A stretch of DNA of 64,000 nt from Erinaceus europaeus (GCF_950295315.1 NC_080175.1:88622161-88686160); one strand, 5' to 3'; counted from the first letter of the stretch, positions 8,651 through 21,194 are shown. The notes: a model not told the origin generated them from the sequence alone. Numbers and translations are program-made.

Positions 8651-11240
8651 TACAAAACAGTGATGAGAACAGTGAATGTTAAATGGTGGGCAGTAAGGCA
8701 GATATGTGCTCAGAAGAAGATACTTAGAAAATTCATCAATAAACCTGTGTGGATTTAAATACATTGAATAGAAAATGTAATTAAGGATTAAATAAGACAA
8801 ATTCGAAAAGAAAGGAATTAAATGGATGAAAATCAGAGATGAATGGATCATAATAATAGTAAAGAGCTTGAAAGAGCTAAACTTTCAAAATCTGAACAAA
8901 ATAAACCAAGACGGAGCAAAATGATGATGTTCTGGTTAAGACCAGGGATATTAAGTGCTGTATTTAGCATTTGTACTATTCTGCATGATACATGGGGATA
9001 TTTCCTCATGATCCAAAACTCTTGTTATGTTATTTTCCATTTTCTTGGTAAATTAGTGGTTTTCAGTATGGTTGCTGACATGTGGGCACAGCATCACTCC
9101 AAAAGCCTGTTCATACCCTCCCAACCCAGAGGCTTCCACTTTGCTGCTGTACACCCTACCCAGTCCAGGCTTTGCTCTGAGTTTGTCTTTTCTAGTCTTA
9201 TTTCGTCAGTTCCGTAGACATGATGAAGTCATCTCCCTTTTGTGCTTGTATTGAAATTAATAAGCACAGAGAAGTCATAGGTCCCATGTAACAGGATGAA
9301 ATAAAAAATGCATTCTATCTTTCCAAATAGAAAAATGAAAATTTTTAAAGTGATAACATAGTAAAATAAAGTTCACTGGTTGTACCTGTATATCTGATAG
9401 GCATTTTAATATGCAAAATTTAGAGGTAGTATAATCAGGGAAATTTTAATATTTGTACTGTTGTATTTCTTTGATTAATAGTAATAGTAAAAAAAACACC
9501 TGCTTTATGTTTGTGAAGAAGAATTTGACAAGTAGTTATAATTCTTTCCCTTTTGAAATTACAGACACTGATGAGAAGCTGTAACAGAAATGTTTCCCTA
9601 GGTAGTGGCAGAATATAATATTATTTGAGATGTGCAGATTATATGAACATATTTAAAAAAACTAGGTACTCTAAATTTCATATGTATCCAATGTAAGCAT
9701 AATAAAATTTATAAGGATTTACTATCCGGATATTTGGAGCAGAATGCTCCAAAATAAAGATAAATATGAAGCCAAAATCAACTCAATTTTAAAAATACCG
9801 GTATGTATATTCACAATGCCAGTGATGGTTCCCAGTGCTTAAAAATACATTTATTATTTATCTTAACATGACTATTAAAGAGTAAGACTCTGGCTGCAAA
9901 ATAAAACATTTTGACATGAAGTAAAATGCCATTTGATTGCAAGCTAAATTTGTAATTGTGTTTATAATAGTTTTTCTCTTTTTTGTGTGAAATTACTCTT
10001 TTTTAGCATATAAATTCCTGACACGATGCAATATACCTCCTAAATATGAACTTGTCTAATCTATTTTATAGTATATAGGTTAGAATGGTTTAAAAATAAA
10101 ATATCAGCATTGCTATACTTTAGCAATATTTCTTATTAAGTTGACAAGAAACACATCTTGTTTCCAATAGTCTCCTATTTTAATAAGAAAGAAAAAATAT
10201 CTCTAGTAAAAGAATTCACTTTAAAACTGTGAGTGATGATTTCAAGTAAAAACAAATAACCATTGAAACAAATCCCTCAAGCTTTAATTGACTTTTGCCT
10301 TTACTGCAAGTAATTGTGTGTAATAGCTGCCTTTCTAAATTATAATAAACAAAAAGACAACATTAAAATGAAGATAATTTCCAAATCAAGAATTATCCTT
10401 GAGTGATTGTTCACATAGCAATTGCTGATTGCATCCGGATTCATTGTTGTTTTTTTCATGTAAAATGAATTATGTGAGTTTTTTAACTTAACTTTGTAGA
10501 GTTAATGTCTCTCTATAATAATCCAACTGCTACTAACTACAAGGCATCAAAGACATAGGGTAAATTCTATTTAAATGAAAAACAAATATTGTGTCTAATT
10601 GCTAAAGGTTTACCTATCACAAATTACAATTATGTGCAAATCGAGGGTGTGTTTTGTTTAGATGTTAATTATTGTTTTACATTTTACATTTTATCCTGGA
10701 AATGTTGATTCATAGGATCCTTGTTGTCACAGGGATACAATTTTGCATCTGCCCAATGAAGATGTCGGCAGACCTCACCCTCCACCAAGCTGTTATTCTC
10801 TTTTATCATCATCTCAGCTACCAGATCTCCTTCAAGGTACAGCAGTTCATTGGGTTTTTTTTTTTTTTTCCTACACTATCTCTATGAATAAGATTATCTA
10901 GTTTCCATACTTCTACTTGTGCCTCATTTACATATTTTAAATTTGGGTTTTTTTTTTTGCATTAGACTTTAGTTTCTTAAAATCATCATTGAATTGGCAA
11001 ATATAGCAAAACAGTAAGAACAAAAACATTTGGCAAAATATGCAATTATTGTATTGTCCAGCCTATAAAAAGTACTATGTTGTATAGAAGGTGCTTCTTA
11101 AATACCTCCCTATCTGACTCATCACAAGTATATAATGCGGTCATATGGAAATGGGGTACACTTTATAATAGTACAGCTAAGAATAAGCTCAGAAGGAAGA
11201 GTTTAAAGGAGAGTTACTCAAAGATAAAATGTTCAACACA
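8651..11240. other. Long repeat-poor AT-rich stretch, no gene seen
   Basis: About 2.6 kb with no insertion I can recognise, unusual for a window this dense in SINEs. No open frame looks coding; the longest is about 124 codons (8843-9217 on plus) and has no recognisable motif. The stretch is either unique DNA intolerant of insertions or simply old sequence. Confidence 0.5.
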
Positions 11241-11257
11241 AAAATAAAGGAGGAAAG

Positions 11258-11640
11258 GGGGTCGGGCGGTGGCGCACTGGGTTAAGCGCACGTGGCGCAA
11301 AGCGCAGGTACAGGTGTAAGGATCCCGGTCCAGCCTCCCGCTCCCCACCTGCAGGGGAGTCACTTCACGGGCGGTGAAGCAGGTCTGCAGGTGTCTCTCT
11401 TTCTCTCCCCCTCTCTGTCTTCCCCTCCTCTCTCCATTTCTTTCTGCCCTATCCAACAACAAACAACATCAACAATAGTAATAATAATAATAACCACAAT
11501 GAGGCTACGACAACAAGGGCAACAAAAGGGGGGAAAAATGGCCTCCAGGAGTGGTGGATTCATGGTGCAGGCACCGAGCCCAGCAATAACCCTGGAGGGG
11601 AAAGAAATAAAAATAAAAATAAAATAAAAAAATAAATTAA
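11258..11640 (+). mobile_element. SINE (ERI-like, long 3' subfamily) with target-site duplication
   Basis: GGGGTCGGGCGGTGGCGCAC head, a CT-rich middle, the CAACAACAAACAACATCAAC segment, then a 3' block containing GTGCAGGCACCGAGCCC and AATAACCCTGGAGGGG. Flanks 11241-11257 and 11641-11655 share AAAATA(AA)GGAGGAAAG, the duplication. Confidence 0.9.
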
Positions 11641-11859
11641 AAAATAGGAGGAAAGTCGACTGTATGGAAGCAATTTTTTTTGCATGTAGGATAAAGATAA
11701 GGAATGTAATAGTAGCTTTCTTAGCTATTTCAATAAAGCATAGTAGGGATCATATATATATCAGGAAAGAGAAACATCATTGCAAATAATTACATTTACT
11801 AAAATGTATGATATTAAAGTATGTATAAGTGTCAACTCTAAAGCTCTCAGTTCCTTCTT

Positions 11860-12365
11860 TTTTAATTTAAATCATGTAATTGAGGAGACATAATTATTTA
11901 CAAGACAATTGTCACATGAGTAATTTCACATCTCCCTGTTATGAGTTCCTGCACAACATACTCACCAAGTCTTTCCCCACCATAGCACAACGAATGCTCC
12001 ATATCCTCCTAATTCCCTCTGACCTCCCATCTTTAAGGTTCTTGGCACTGACACATTAAATCCTATACTAAATTTCACTTTTGTTTCTGAAGCTCCACCT
12101 ACAAGTGGGGTCACCTGATCCTCATCCTTCTCCTTCCAGCTGACCTCACTTGACATAATCCCTTCAAGCTCCAACCACAATGTAGCAAATAAGATTTGTC
12201 ATCTTTTTACACCAGTTGTGTAATACTGTCTTGCTTCCATATACCACATCTTTCTTAACCACTTACCCTTTCAGCCCATTGTTTTGGTTTAATTATTGGT
12301 TTGCTTTTCTGTGCAAAAAATGCATCATGACTTTTTTGACAACCCATTATCATCATTAATATTAA
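11860..12365 (-). mobile_element. L1 3' fragment, antisense, old
   Basis: Plus strand carries antisense L1 3'-end sequence: CTTCAAGCTCCAACCACAATG, then TTGTGTAATACTGTC and the segment leading to CCATATACCACATC. These correspond to the ORF2 C-terminal codons seen intact near 48280-48370. Confidence 0.65.
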
Positions 12366-12371
12366 CTATTA

Positions 12372-12545
12372 TTGTGTACTACCAGGGCTATTACTGCAGC
12401 TTGATGCCTGTACAATTCCACTTATCACCAGAGGTCACTGTTTTTGATAGAAGATGAAAGACACAGAGAGAGAAAATAAAAGAGGGGAGGTAGAGGCAGA
12501 GAGAAAGAGAGAAGGAGAGATACCACAGCACAACCATACTACTTT
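12372..12545 (-). mobile_element. SINE, old antisense copy
   Basis: CTACCAGGGCTATTACTGC, then GCTTGATGCCTGTACAATTCC and a GAGAGAAAGAGAGAAGGAG run. This is the antisense of a SINE 3' block plus CT-rich middle. The tRNA-like head is lost. Confidence 0.6.
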
Positions 12546-12554
12546 TTTAAAAAA

Positions 12555-13165
12555 TAATTTTTATTCATTATTAATAGTTTGTTACAAGATTATTATTTTT
12601 ACATTATTATTTTATTACTGTTATTATTACAATGTGTGGCTCTACACCACACCTACCAAAAGGTCTGTATCCCCCACCACCCAACCTCTCAAAGGTAACT
12701 ACTACAGACCTCAAAAATCTTACAGTTTGCTTGCTTCTGTTTAGTTTGGATTTTTTTTTTTTTGGGGGGGCACATTAATATAAATCAAATATCTAGATTC
12801 TACATATAAGTCAAACTGTCTGGCAGTTGTCTTTCATCTCTTTCTTATTTTGCTAAGCATAATAAACTCTAGTTCCATCCATTCTCTCCCAAAGGACAGA
12901 ATACTACCTTTTTGATTGCAGTGTAGTATTTCATGGAATATATATTCCATAACTTCTTTAGCCAGTCATTTGTGGATGGCCATTTAGGCTACTTCTACTC
13001 ATTGGGTATTGTAAATAGTGCAGCTATGAGCATAGGGGTGCTATGTCTCCTCTAAGTAAGTGTTTGAGTGTCCAATGGATAAATGCCTAAAAGCATTATT
13101 GCTGGATCATAAGGTACTTCCATTTTAATTTTATACTATGTTTGAAGGAGTAGACACTTTATATG
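12555..13165 (-). mobile_element. L1 3' fragment, antisense, old
   Basis: TCTAGTTCCATCCATTCTC, CAGTGTAGTATTTCATGGA, then GCCAGTCATTTGTGGATGG and TATTGCTGGATCATAAGGTA are classic antisense L1 ORF2 C-terminal and 3'-UTR segments. Heavily mutated. Confidence 0.75.
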
Positions 13166-13245
13166 GTGGCTAGAAGCTTGAACCTAGGTCCTCAGGTATG
13201 GTAAGGTATGCACTCTCCTGACTAAGCCAACTGTCAATGCCAAGT
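13165..13245 (-). mobile_element. SINE head fragment, antisense
   Basis: GGTGGCTAGAAGCTTGAACC, then AGGTCCTCAGGTATGG and CACTCTCCTGACTAAGCCA, an antisense tRNA-like head. It abuts the L1. Confidence 0.45.
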
Positions 13246-13269
13246 CTCATATCATTGTATCCATTCATA

Positions 13270-13495
13270 AATACTTGCATCATTACTATTACTATTCTTA
13301 TTAGTATTGTTATTACTACCAGAATTGTTGCTGGGGCTCAGTGCCTATACAACTTCACCATTCCAAGTGAAAACTCATTTTTGATAGAAGGTGAAAGAAA
13401 CTCCTTTCCTCCACTACCCTTCCCCAATAGGAGACAGGTATCTTAAACTTGAGTCCACATGCATGACAATGTATGTGCCCAACCTCTCCATGTCA
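13270..13495 (-). mobile_element. SINE, old antisense copy
   Basis: ACCAGAATTGTTGCTGGGGC, CTCAGTGCCTATACAAC, then a GATAGAAGGTGAAAGA segment and TTAAACTTGAGTCC, the antisense order of a SINE of the type at 12372-12545. Confidence 0.6.
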
Positions 13496-14072
13496 TTTCA
13501 AAAGAGGAAGAAAAAACACTTGAAACAGAAGATTTCACAGACTAATTTCTAAAATTCAAATGTAAACATTTCTGAGACTTTCAATTCTTTCCTCAGAGAC
13601 ATATGACATTATAATTTAGGAAAAAAGAAGAATATATTAACAACATAATAATATGAAACCCAAATTCATGCCATAGACACCCTTAAAATTAAGGATATAA
13701 TATTAGAATTTATGGCAATCTTGCATATAATTAGATTCAATTACATACAGGTCAAAATAGCTACAAAAGATTGTCAATAAAGTTGGTTCTAGAGCTTATA
13801 AATATTTTGAAGGATTATAAATCAACCATAACAATAAGTGATACATTTTTTAACCGTAATGAGCTTTCTAATGAGTTACCATGGGAATAAAGTCTAAACT
13901 GAGTGTCTAACTTCTTAATTAATGAAATAAGGGAAAAATAAAAAAGACATCATTTTAAAACTCAAATTTTGCTAAATTATATTCAGTTAAAAACAAAGAT
14001 ATCCAAACAGACCTAACTTGTATGAAAATGAATTAAAGTAGAACTGAAAAAATGTAGAAAACATACTTCAGA
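13496..14072. other. No recognisable feature
   Basis: AT-rich unique DNA; no coding-like frame and no repeat identified. Confidence 0.5.
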
Positions 14073-14356
14073 GAGCCGGGCAGCAGCATAGCGGGTTACA
14101 CACAAGTGGCGCGAAGCTTAAGGACCAGCGCAAGGATCCCGGGTCCATCCCCAGCTCCCCACCTGCAGGGGAGTCGCTTCACAGGCAATATAGCAAGTTT
14201 GCAAGTGTCTTTCTTTCTCTCCCTCTTTCTGTTTTCCCCTCCTCTCTCCATTTATCTCTGTACTATCTAACAACATCAATAGCAACAACAATAACTACAA
14301 CAACAATAAAATATAACAAGGGCAACAAAATGGAAAATAAATATTTTAAAAAAAGA
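14073..14356 (+). mobile_element. SINE (ERI-like), full length
   Basis: AGAGCCGGGCAGCAGCATAG head with GGGTTACACACAAGTGGCG, then the CCCCACCTGCAGGGGAGTCG block, CT-rich middle, CAACAATAACTAC segment and an AAATAAATATTTT tail. Confidence 0.9.
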
Positions 14357-14984
14357 AAACAAAGGGACAGCATATAAAATAACAAATAAAATCCAGGCCT
14401 GTATTTTGCTTCTATTTCTTGTAAATACATATTGATTCCGTGTTTTTAATTCCACAGAGATGAGAAAACTGTAGTGGTCATTTTGAATATGACTTAGAAT
14501 AGTATTATTACTATTTAAATGTAGTCTCTTTTAGGTATGTTTGGTTTAAGATGGTAAGGAGTTTATTAAACAGTATGTTTATCAAAGGTCAAGAGTTATT
14601 TATTTATCCTATAATCAATCTTGTTTTCTCAGAGGAGAAACAGATATTTGTGTATGACATGACATAAGAGATCAGTTCTGTCCAAAATATAATTTTAAAA
14701 TAACTTGGTTAAAAGAAAGTAATCACACAACTGTTTGACAAAATATGCAAGTGTAGTGACTAATTTGTAAATGTACTAGGTATGTTGTGTAGAAAGTGTC
14801 TCAAGCATATAAAAAAACTTATTAATTCTTGAAAAGAAAGAGCAAAGAAAATCCAAAGCCAATAGAAGGAGTGAAGCTTTCTGTTTCATATGTCAGCCAG
14901 AGGAGTGATAACCTAAATACACAATGAATTCATCAAACTCAAAATACAAAGACAGAAAATTCTGTTGAAAATGAGGAAAAGCCT

Positions 14985-15630
14985 TGTGCACTTTTCTCAA
15001 CAGAGATCCAAAGGGTCGACAGATAAATGAAAAAAAAAAAATGCTCAAAGTCACTGATGATCAGGGAAATGAAAATAAAAATTGAGATACCTGCTAACAT
15101 CTGTGAGAATGTTACACATTAGAAAAGACAGAAACATCAACTACTGGAGAGGCTGGTGGGGGGGCACTGTCCTACATTACTGGTATAAATATAAGTTGGT
15201 CCAGCTTTTGTGGAAAACAGTCTGGAACTTTGCTGGAACTCTATAAATGGACCTACCTTATTGCCCAGCAATTCCTCTCCTAGGGCTTTATTCAGGGTAA
15301 ACAAAAGCACATAGCTGAAAAGTCCAGTGCACACTAATGGTCATAACAGTCCAAACTTGTAAGTAACCCAGATGCCCAAGAAAAGATGAATGGCTAGGGA
15401 ATTTATGACATATATACACTTTTGAATACTACGCAGCTGTTAAAAATGACGACGTCATCTCCTTTGCAATAGCGTGGTCAGAACTCAAAGGGTAAGGTTC
15501 AAGATGAAAAGACATTGAATCTTGTGTTTCTTAGATCTTAATCAAAGGGAGATAAGAGGTTTTGCCTATGTGCTATCGATTATACTATTAACTATTAACA
15601 TCCCTAATAAATTTTAAAAAATAAAGTAAA
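14985..15630 (+). mobile_element. L1 3' end, sense
   Basis: Sense L1 ORF2 C-terminus: GCTCAAAGTCACTGATGATC, GTGGAAAACAGTCTGGAACT, GCCCAGCAATTCCTCTCCTA, then AACCCAGATGCCCAAG. The 3' UTR ends AATAAATTTTAAAAAATAAA. It is 5'-truncated to about 0.65 kb and the reading frame is broken repeatedly. Confidence 0.85.
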
Positions 15631-16027
15631 AGCTAATTCAACACAAAATATATATGACGTCACTCAAACCAGGTGTGATCACAAGCACACGGTACTGATC
15701 TGATCATGTCTTATTATGGGCCCTCTGACTTCACACAGGCAGACACTGAAATGTGAAGTGAATTAAGGTCAACTGATTAAAAAGTGACAGACAGTTAATA
15801 ATTCAAGCCCAAATGATCAGGCTTTGAATTTTATGTTCATGGGCAGCTTATAGGTTAGTTTTGTTTGAAAAAAAAATTCATTTACTAGTGAGAAAAAAAA
15901 GAAGAGAGAGAAGGTCCAATTTGTTTTATCCATTTGTTTTTACCCTTTCATTTGGGGCAAGCACAACTTGCTACTAGGTCAAATGCAAGTAAGATAACAA
16001 GGATGGGAAACCAACTGAACATTTTAT

Positions 16028-16245
16028 TGTTTGTTTTTAATTTATTTTTTGATTTATTACTGGCTAGAAACAGAGAGAAATTGAAAGAGGAGAGAGAGAT
16101 GGAGAGGGAGAGACAGAGAGACACCTTCAGCCCTGCTTCACCACTTGCAAAGTTTTCCTCCTGCGGGTGGGAACCAGAAACTTGAATTTTGGTCTGTGCA
16201 CACATTTTTGCACACTGTAGTGTGTGCACTTAACCAGGTGTGCTT
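16028..16245 (-). mobile_element. SINE, antisense copy
   Basis: The plus strand has TTATTTTTTGATTTATTACTGG, a GA-rich middle (GAAATTGAAAGAGGAGAGAG), the CCTGCTTCACCACTTG block and the head equivalent CACTTAACCAGGTGTGC. Confidence 0.8.
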
Positions 16246-16427
16246 TTACAACTGAGCATTTTAGAAATAGTATCTCCCCACCCCACTTTGCTAAGACCTT
16301 ATTAATAGATCCTTCTGGATTTATTTACGACAGTATGCACATTCTTATGGAGAATATGAATTCAACTGAAGGGTGAATGTCACTTCAGCTCGATTGGCTG
16401 ATTGCAGGACTTAGTAAATCTGCAGGT

Positions 16428-16766
16428 TGGGGGTAGGGTGGTAGCGCCACGGGTTAAGCTCACGTGGCGCAAAGCTCAGGGACCGCAGAAGGATCCCAGT
16501 TCGAGCCCCCAGTTACCCACCTGCAGGGAGGTCGCTTTACAGGCGGTGAAGCAGGTCTGTAGGTGTCTTTCTCTCCCCCTCTCTGTCTTCCCCTCCTCTC
16601 TCCATTTCTCTCTGTCCTATCCAACAACGAACGACATCAACAATAACAATAATGACCACAACAAGGGCAACAAAAGGGGGGGAAAGATCACCTACAGGAG
16701 CAGTGAATTCATGGTGCAGGCACTGAGCTCCAGCAATAGGCCTGGAGGGAAAATAAATAAATAAAT
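16428..16766 (+). mobile_element. SINE (ERI-like, long 3' subfamily), full length
   Basis: GGGGGTAGGGTGGTAGCGCC start, box B GTTCGAGCCCCC, CT-rich middle, then the long-form 3' block (TTCATGGTGCAGGCACTGAG, CAATAGGCCTGGAGGG) and an AAATAAATAAATAAAT tail. Confidence 0.9.
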
Positions 16767-18215
16767 CTGGACGTTGTCATCACAGCTTGCAGTTTTGGGA
16801 AATATCTTTCATTATATTAGATTACCAACAAAGTAGAGTATCACAGGATGAAAGGCTGTAATTTTTAGGGTAAGATGTGAATGAAGCAATTCCTTAAGAT
16901 TTTCATTAGTGCGTATATCTTTTACTCAGGGATGTCTCTGTTGATGGCATGAGTCTCTCTTCTCTCTCCTTTCTTCATGTTCTCCCAATTCTCCTTCTCC
17001 TCACCTCTTTTTTTTTTTAATCATGGGATAGCTTCCTAAAAATATATGTTTTAAAAAGTGTTTATTATTACTCTTGAAAAAATAGGTAATGACTGTGAAT
17101 TTTAAATTTAGAGTAAATTGTGCACCTTATATTACTATTTCTAAATTTCCAGGGGTTTATCTCTGACATTTCTAATTTCCACATTTTGGCTGTGTACAGA
17201 CTTTCACTAGCAAGTGCAAATAATTCATGTAGGTTAATATTTAAGTGTGTGTGATATATTATTCAATATAAGACAATATTCTTTAAAAAATAATGAAATG
17301 ATATTTAGACTATCAATTTCTAACATACATCGCTTCCTGTGCTCATGACATGAATCAGAAAAAAGGAATTAGCATTTTAAGTTCAATGTTAACATTAAAT
17401 TAAAAATATTTTTTCCAAAATGACTTTTGTGTTTATTAGAAATATTTATATTTCATGCAATAAGTAAAGAATAATGACTTTACCCTGGGCTATAATAACT
17501 TCTCAAATGTATCACTAAACAAAAAAAAAAGAAGAAAAGAAAGAAAGAAACTAATTTAAAACATTATTAAATATGTATGTGTGTCAATGACGTGTTTTAC
17601 TAGAGGGGGATTATTTGGGGGGCCTAGTACTACATTTCATTGTTGTTAATTATGTTGAAATATGTGAATCAGTTCAGCCATGAAAATGAGCACTGAACTG
17701 TGTATCTAGGGTCCAGAGGAAATCAGGACAGGCTAATGAAAGCAGGTAAAGGGCCTCATGGGGATTGGGAAGTAGGTGGAATGAAACACTTAATACATGT
17801 TGCTTCTCTTTCCTAAAGTTCTTTATGTAGTTGTTTATGGGAATCTGTGGGGGATTCTGAATGTATCTTGAGAAAAGATACTCCACACTTTCTTTCTCTG
17901 TGTTATTAAAAACATTGCTTAAAAACATAGCAAGACCAAAGACAAAGGAGAAGCAAAAGAAGAAAAAACCTGAATCTTGTATGACAAAGCAGGTACACTA
18001 TCTGAATAGATTATGTTGCCAACTCTTCCATCCCCTACTCCCTAACACTCCCCCCTCCACTAAAAAGGATTCTTTTAAATATATTCAGTGACCTTGCCTA
18101 TTAAAATGAGTAAAAAAATAGATTTACTCTTTTGAGAGGAAGTTTAAGGGGGGCACATATTAAAACTTAAAATAAATTCCAAATGCAGGCCTGATGCATG
18201 ATCATGAGAATGTCA
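16767..18215. other. No recognisable gene; AT-rich
   Basis: No insertion or coding frame I can identify. A purine tract (A-rich with GAAAGAAAG) lies near 17521-17550. Confidence 0.5.
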
Positions 18216-18216
18216 C

Positions 18217-19985
18217 TATTTTATTTACTTTATTTTGTGATTGAATAGTGATCGACAAAATTGTGGGATAAGAAGGGTACAGTTCCCATCACCAGAGTTC
18301 CATATCCCCTCCCTACCACTGGAGATTCCCTATTCTTTAATCTTCTGGGAGTGTGGTCCAAAGATTTTTATGGGGTACAGAAGGTGGGAGTTCTGGCTTC
18401 TGTAATTGCTTTTTGCTGACATGGTCACTGACAGGTCTATCCACACCCCCAGCCTGTTTCTATCTTTCCCTAGTGGGTTAGTGCTCTGGGGAGGTGGGGT
18501 TCCAGAACTCATTGGTGAGGTCATTTGCCCAGGGAAGTCAAGTTGGTGTCATGGTAGTATATGCAATTTGGGGGTTGAAAAACATTGAGATACAAAACAG
18601 AACAAATTGTTTAATAACCAAGAACCTAATGGTAAGAATGTAGCAGATGTGATTTGGGGTCTTCATGTTGGAAGACATTCTAAGGGGCCCATGACTTTAC
18701 TAATTTTTGTGTGAGCCCCACAGATAACATGCAGGTAGGCTAAAAGCATTGTTTGTGATGATAGTGTCAGACATGGGAACAGAACTTGAAATCAGCATCA
18801 GGGCAGAGAGTAGCTCCCAAATATGGGAAAAAATATATAAATACAGTTAACTATAAATCCAATCAATCTGACCTAGGACCCATGTCTTTATATTTAGCAC
18901 AGGAATCTGTATACTCTCTGCATCCCTGTCTGTCTGAGCTCACATTCCATGGTCATAGTGTTGCAGAACTTATGCCCAAACACAAGACCAGAGCTGGATG
19001 AGGTGAAAAAGAGGGTTTGTAATACACCGATGGTCAGAGAGTTGGATCGTAGCTCCAGGAATTTCTCTCTGCTCTGAACAATGGAACAGTCCAGGCTTAT
19101 ATAGGATTTTACATTTTGGTTACAAAGAGAATGCAGACAAGATAAATGTTTTACATTGAGCACATGATCCTTGGTCCTGGTGCTAGTTAGTTACGGGTGT
19201 CTTATCTTTTCCAGCTAGGCTGAATTTTTAGTTTCTTGCCTAGTTGCCTTTATCTCAGTGAACCACTGTCTAGGCTGACCTGCTTAGGAATGTGGAAGCA
19301 GAGGGCAGTTGCAGTCCCTAATTGCGCATATTTGGCATAAGAGAATCAAACTATCAAACTTACATTCATCTATTCTCCTGCTTCAATAGCTAGGCTGCAC
19401 TCACTCAAGACCCATCTTTCTCAAGTGCCAGAATATGTTAACCCAGCCTCCCTTTGGAGAGTGGGCCAGTTTCTACCATTGTTCTACATTGAGGACAATA
19501 TCCTATAGAGACCCACTGAGAGTTTATGATGTTGTTCCTGATGGAGCTGACCAGTGACGGTGGAGAGAAGGGTTTGTTAGAGGTCTGAGCCCATTAGACT
19601 TATGTGGGAACCCCAGGATGATGGGGTGACCTGAAGTGACAAAAAGGTCCATCATTAAAATGTGCCAGTCTCTTGCCCTTTTTCTGGAAGGGTTAGACTT
19701 AAGAGTGATTGAGGGAAGTGCAATAGGAAGTATGTGAGGAGTGTATCTAGAACATATTTTATTAAATACTCTATGGTGTCTTCTTTAGGTCTTTCTACTT
19801 GCTGGCTGCATTTATTGAGTCACTGTAGACCTCTGCACACTTTTACTTTAAGGTATATATTTTCCCCTAACTTATAGAGGCATGTGCACATGTACCCTAT
19901 CTCATGCGTCCTGTTCTATATCTAGGTTCTATAACTTTGGAGAACGTCATTCTTAGACATTGTGAACCTTGTGTATGCTGTGGGA
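18217..19985 (-). repeat. Repeat X, longest copy, interrupted by a solo LTR
   Basis: This is the most complete X copy, about 1.34 kb excluding the LTR. Sense is minus, with an A-rich 3' end at about 18217-18240 carrying AATAAA-like signals. Segments shared with the other copies include CCCTCTGGGAGTGTGG-type sequence near 18345, GGCTTCTGTAATTGCTTTTTG near 18395, CTCCCAAATATGGGAAAA near 18815 and CCAGTCTCTTGCCC near 19668. Its 5' part (19690-19880) is matched only by the copies at 57385-57770 and 55697-55807. No open frame of significance. Confidence 0.75.
18959..19385 (-). mobile_element. Solo LTR of an endogenous retrovirus, family unknown
   Basis: A 427-bp block interrupts the X match exactly. 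It begins TG and ends CA on both strands (sense start TGAAGCAGG, sense end CTGCAACA) and is flanked by a 4-bp direct repeat ATAG at 18955-18958 and 19386-19389. On the minus strand it contains a TATA-box-like CCTATATAAGCC (around 19097-19106). No gag, pol or env sequence is attached, so it is a solo LTR left by recombination. Confidence 0.8.
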
Positions 19986-20010
19986 AGCAATTAGAGGAAT
20001 TATTAATTAT

Positions 20011-20812
20011 AGGGTCAGGTGGTGGCCCACCTAGTTGAGCGCACTTGTTGCAATGAGCAAAGACCAGGTCCCCACCTGCAGGGGGAAAGCTTTGTGAGTG
20101 GTGAAGCGGTGTAGCAAGTGTCTTTCTGTCTCTCTCCCTCTCTATCACCTCCTTCCATCTCAATTTCTAGCTGTCTCCGTTGTAATTTAACTTAAACGGG
20201 GGGCACAGCTTAAGGGTTTAGGCACATTAAATGATTCACAGCGGGGAGCTGAGAACAGGTTTAAACAATATAGGCTTTATTTGGGTGGGCCTGGTAAAAG
20301 ACAAACATTTGTCTAGGTGATGCAAATAAGTGCCTTTATTTAAGGTAAAGCAAAAGAGAGGTTAATAAGGGCAGTACAAAGGTATGGGACATATATTTTA
20401 GATACACAAAATAAGCAATTATCATCAGGGGTTAAGAGTACGCTAGGTCCATAAAGTCTGAGTATAGCTCTCAAAAGTTTAGTCCCATAAGATAAACGGT
20501 TATCAGCTGAGGTATAGGTTGCTCATGGCTGTAGAGGGGTCTAAAAGTTCACCAGCTAGCTGAGACACCTGTTCAGTACTCAGGAGAAGTAGCCATGGCA
20601 GATACCTGGAGCACCTCTGCCGAGATGCTTCTGACCAAGAGAAGCAGCAGCAGCCAAAGAGCCTGAGCTGCTCTAAATCCGTGATTTTACACCTTCCCAT
20701 TCTCTGGGTCCCTGCCTCAGGATGACGTCATTTGTTTGCTAGTAGCTGCAAACTCCTGTTCGGGTCACAACAGTCTCTATCTAATAAATAAACAAAATAA
20801 TAAAAAATTAGA
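20011..20812 (+). mobile_element. SINE, older subfamily, split by a solo LTR
   Basis: SINE head and body occupy 20011-20177 (AGGGTCAGGTGGTGGCCCAC start, CCCCACCTGCAGGGGG block). The last part, TATCTAATAAATAAACAAAAT, lies at 20778-20812 beyond the LTR. Joining the two at GTCTC restores a normal SINE end. Confidence 0.85.
20178..20772 (-). mobile_element. Second solo LTR, different family
   Basis: A 595-bp block sits inside a SINE and is flanked by a perfect 5-bp duplication GTCTC (20173-20177 and 20773-20777). In sense (minus) orientation it starts TGTTGTGACCCG and ends TTACAACG, that is TGTTGT...ACAACA with one terminal A to G change. Two AATAAA signals lie on the minus strand at 20277-20282 and 20335-20340. 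It shares no sequence with the LTR at 18959. No internal retroviral genes are attached. Confidence 0.85.
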
Positions 20813-21194
20813 AATTAAGGTATAGCAAGATAAATGACTAATTGTGGTATATAGGAATTAAATGAATGATTTTATTTTAATTTAATAACTCCACTTACAA
20901 TAATAGACTAATACCTAACATAATAGACTACTTATGAACAAGAAGAGGGAGAAATTAAATCACAGAAACATGTGAATTTCCACACACGATTTTGATTCTC
21001 TAAGGAGTAAAGAATAATTTTTAGTGACTATTTCATTTCATTTCTCCTCTATGGTATAACTTTGAAAAACAGTAAGCTATAAAAAGGCCTTTCTCAGAAT
21101 AAGAAATAATTCAAAAATAGAAATATAACCAACATAAAAACACTAGAATTTAAACTGCCTGCTTTATCATCAAAATATGTTTCCCTTTGAGTAA
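20813..21194. other. No recognisable feature
   Basis: AT-rich unique DNA between a SINE and an older SINE remnant. Confidence 0.45.
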
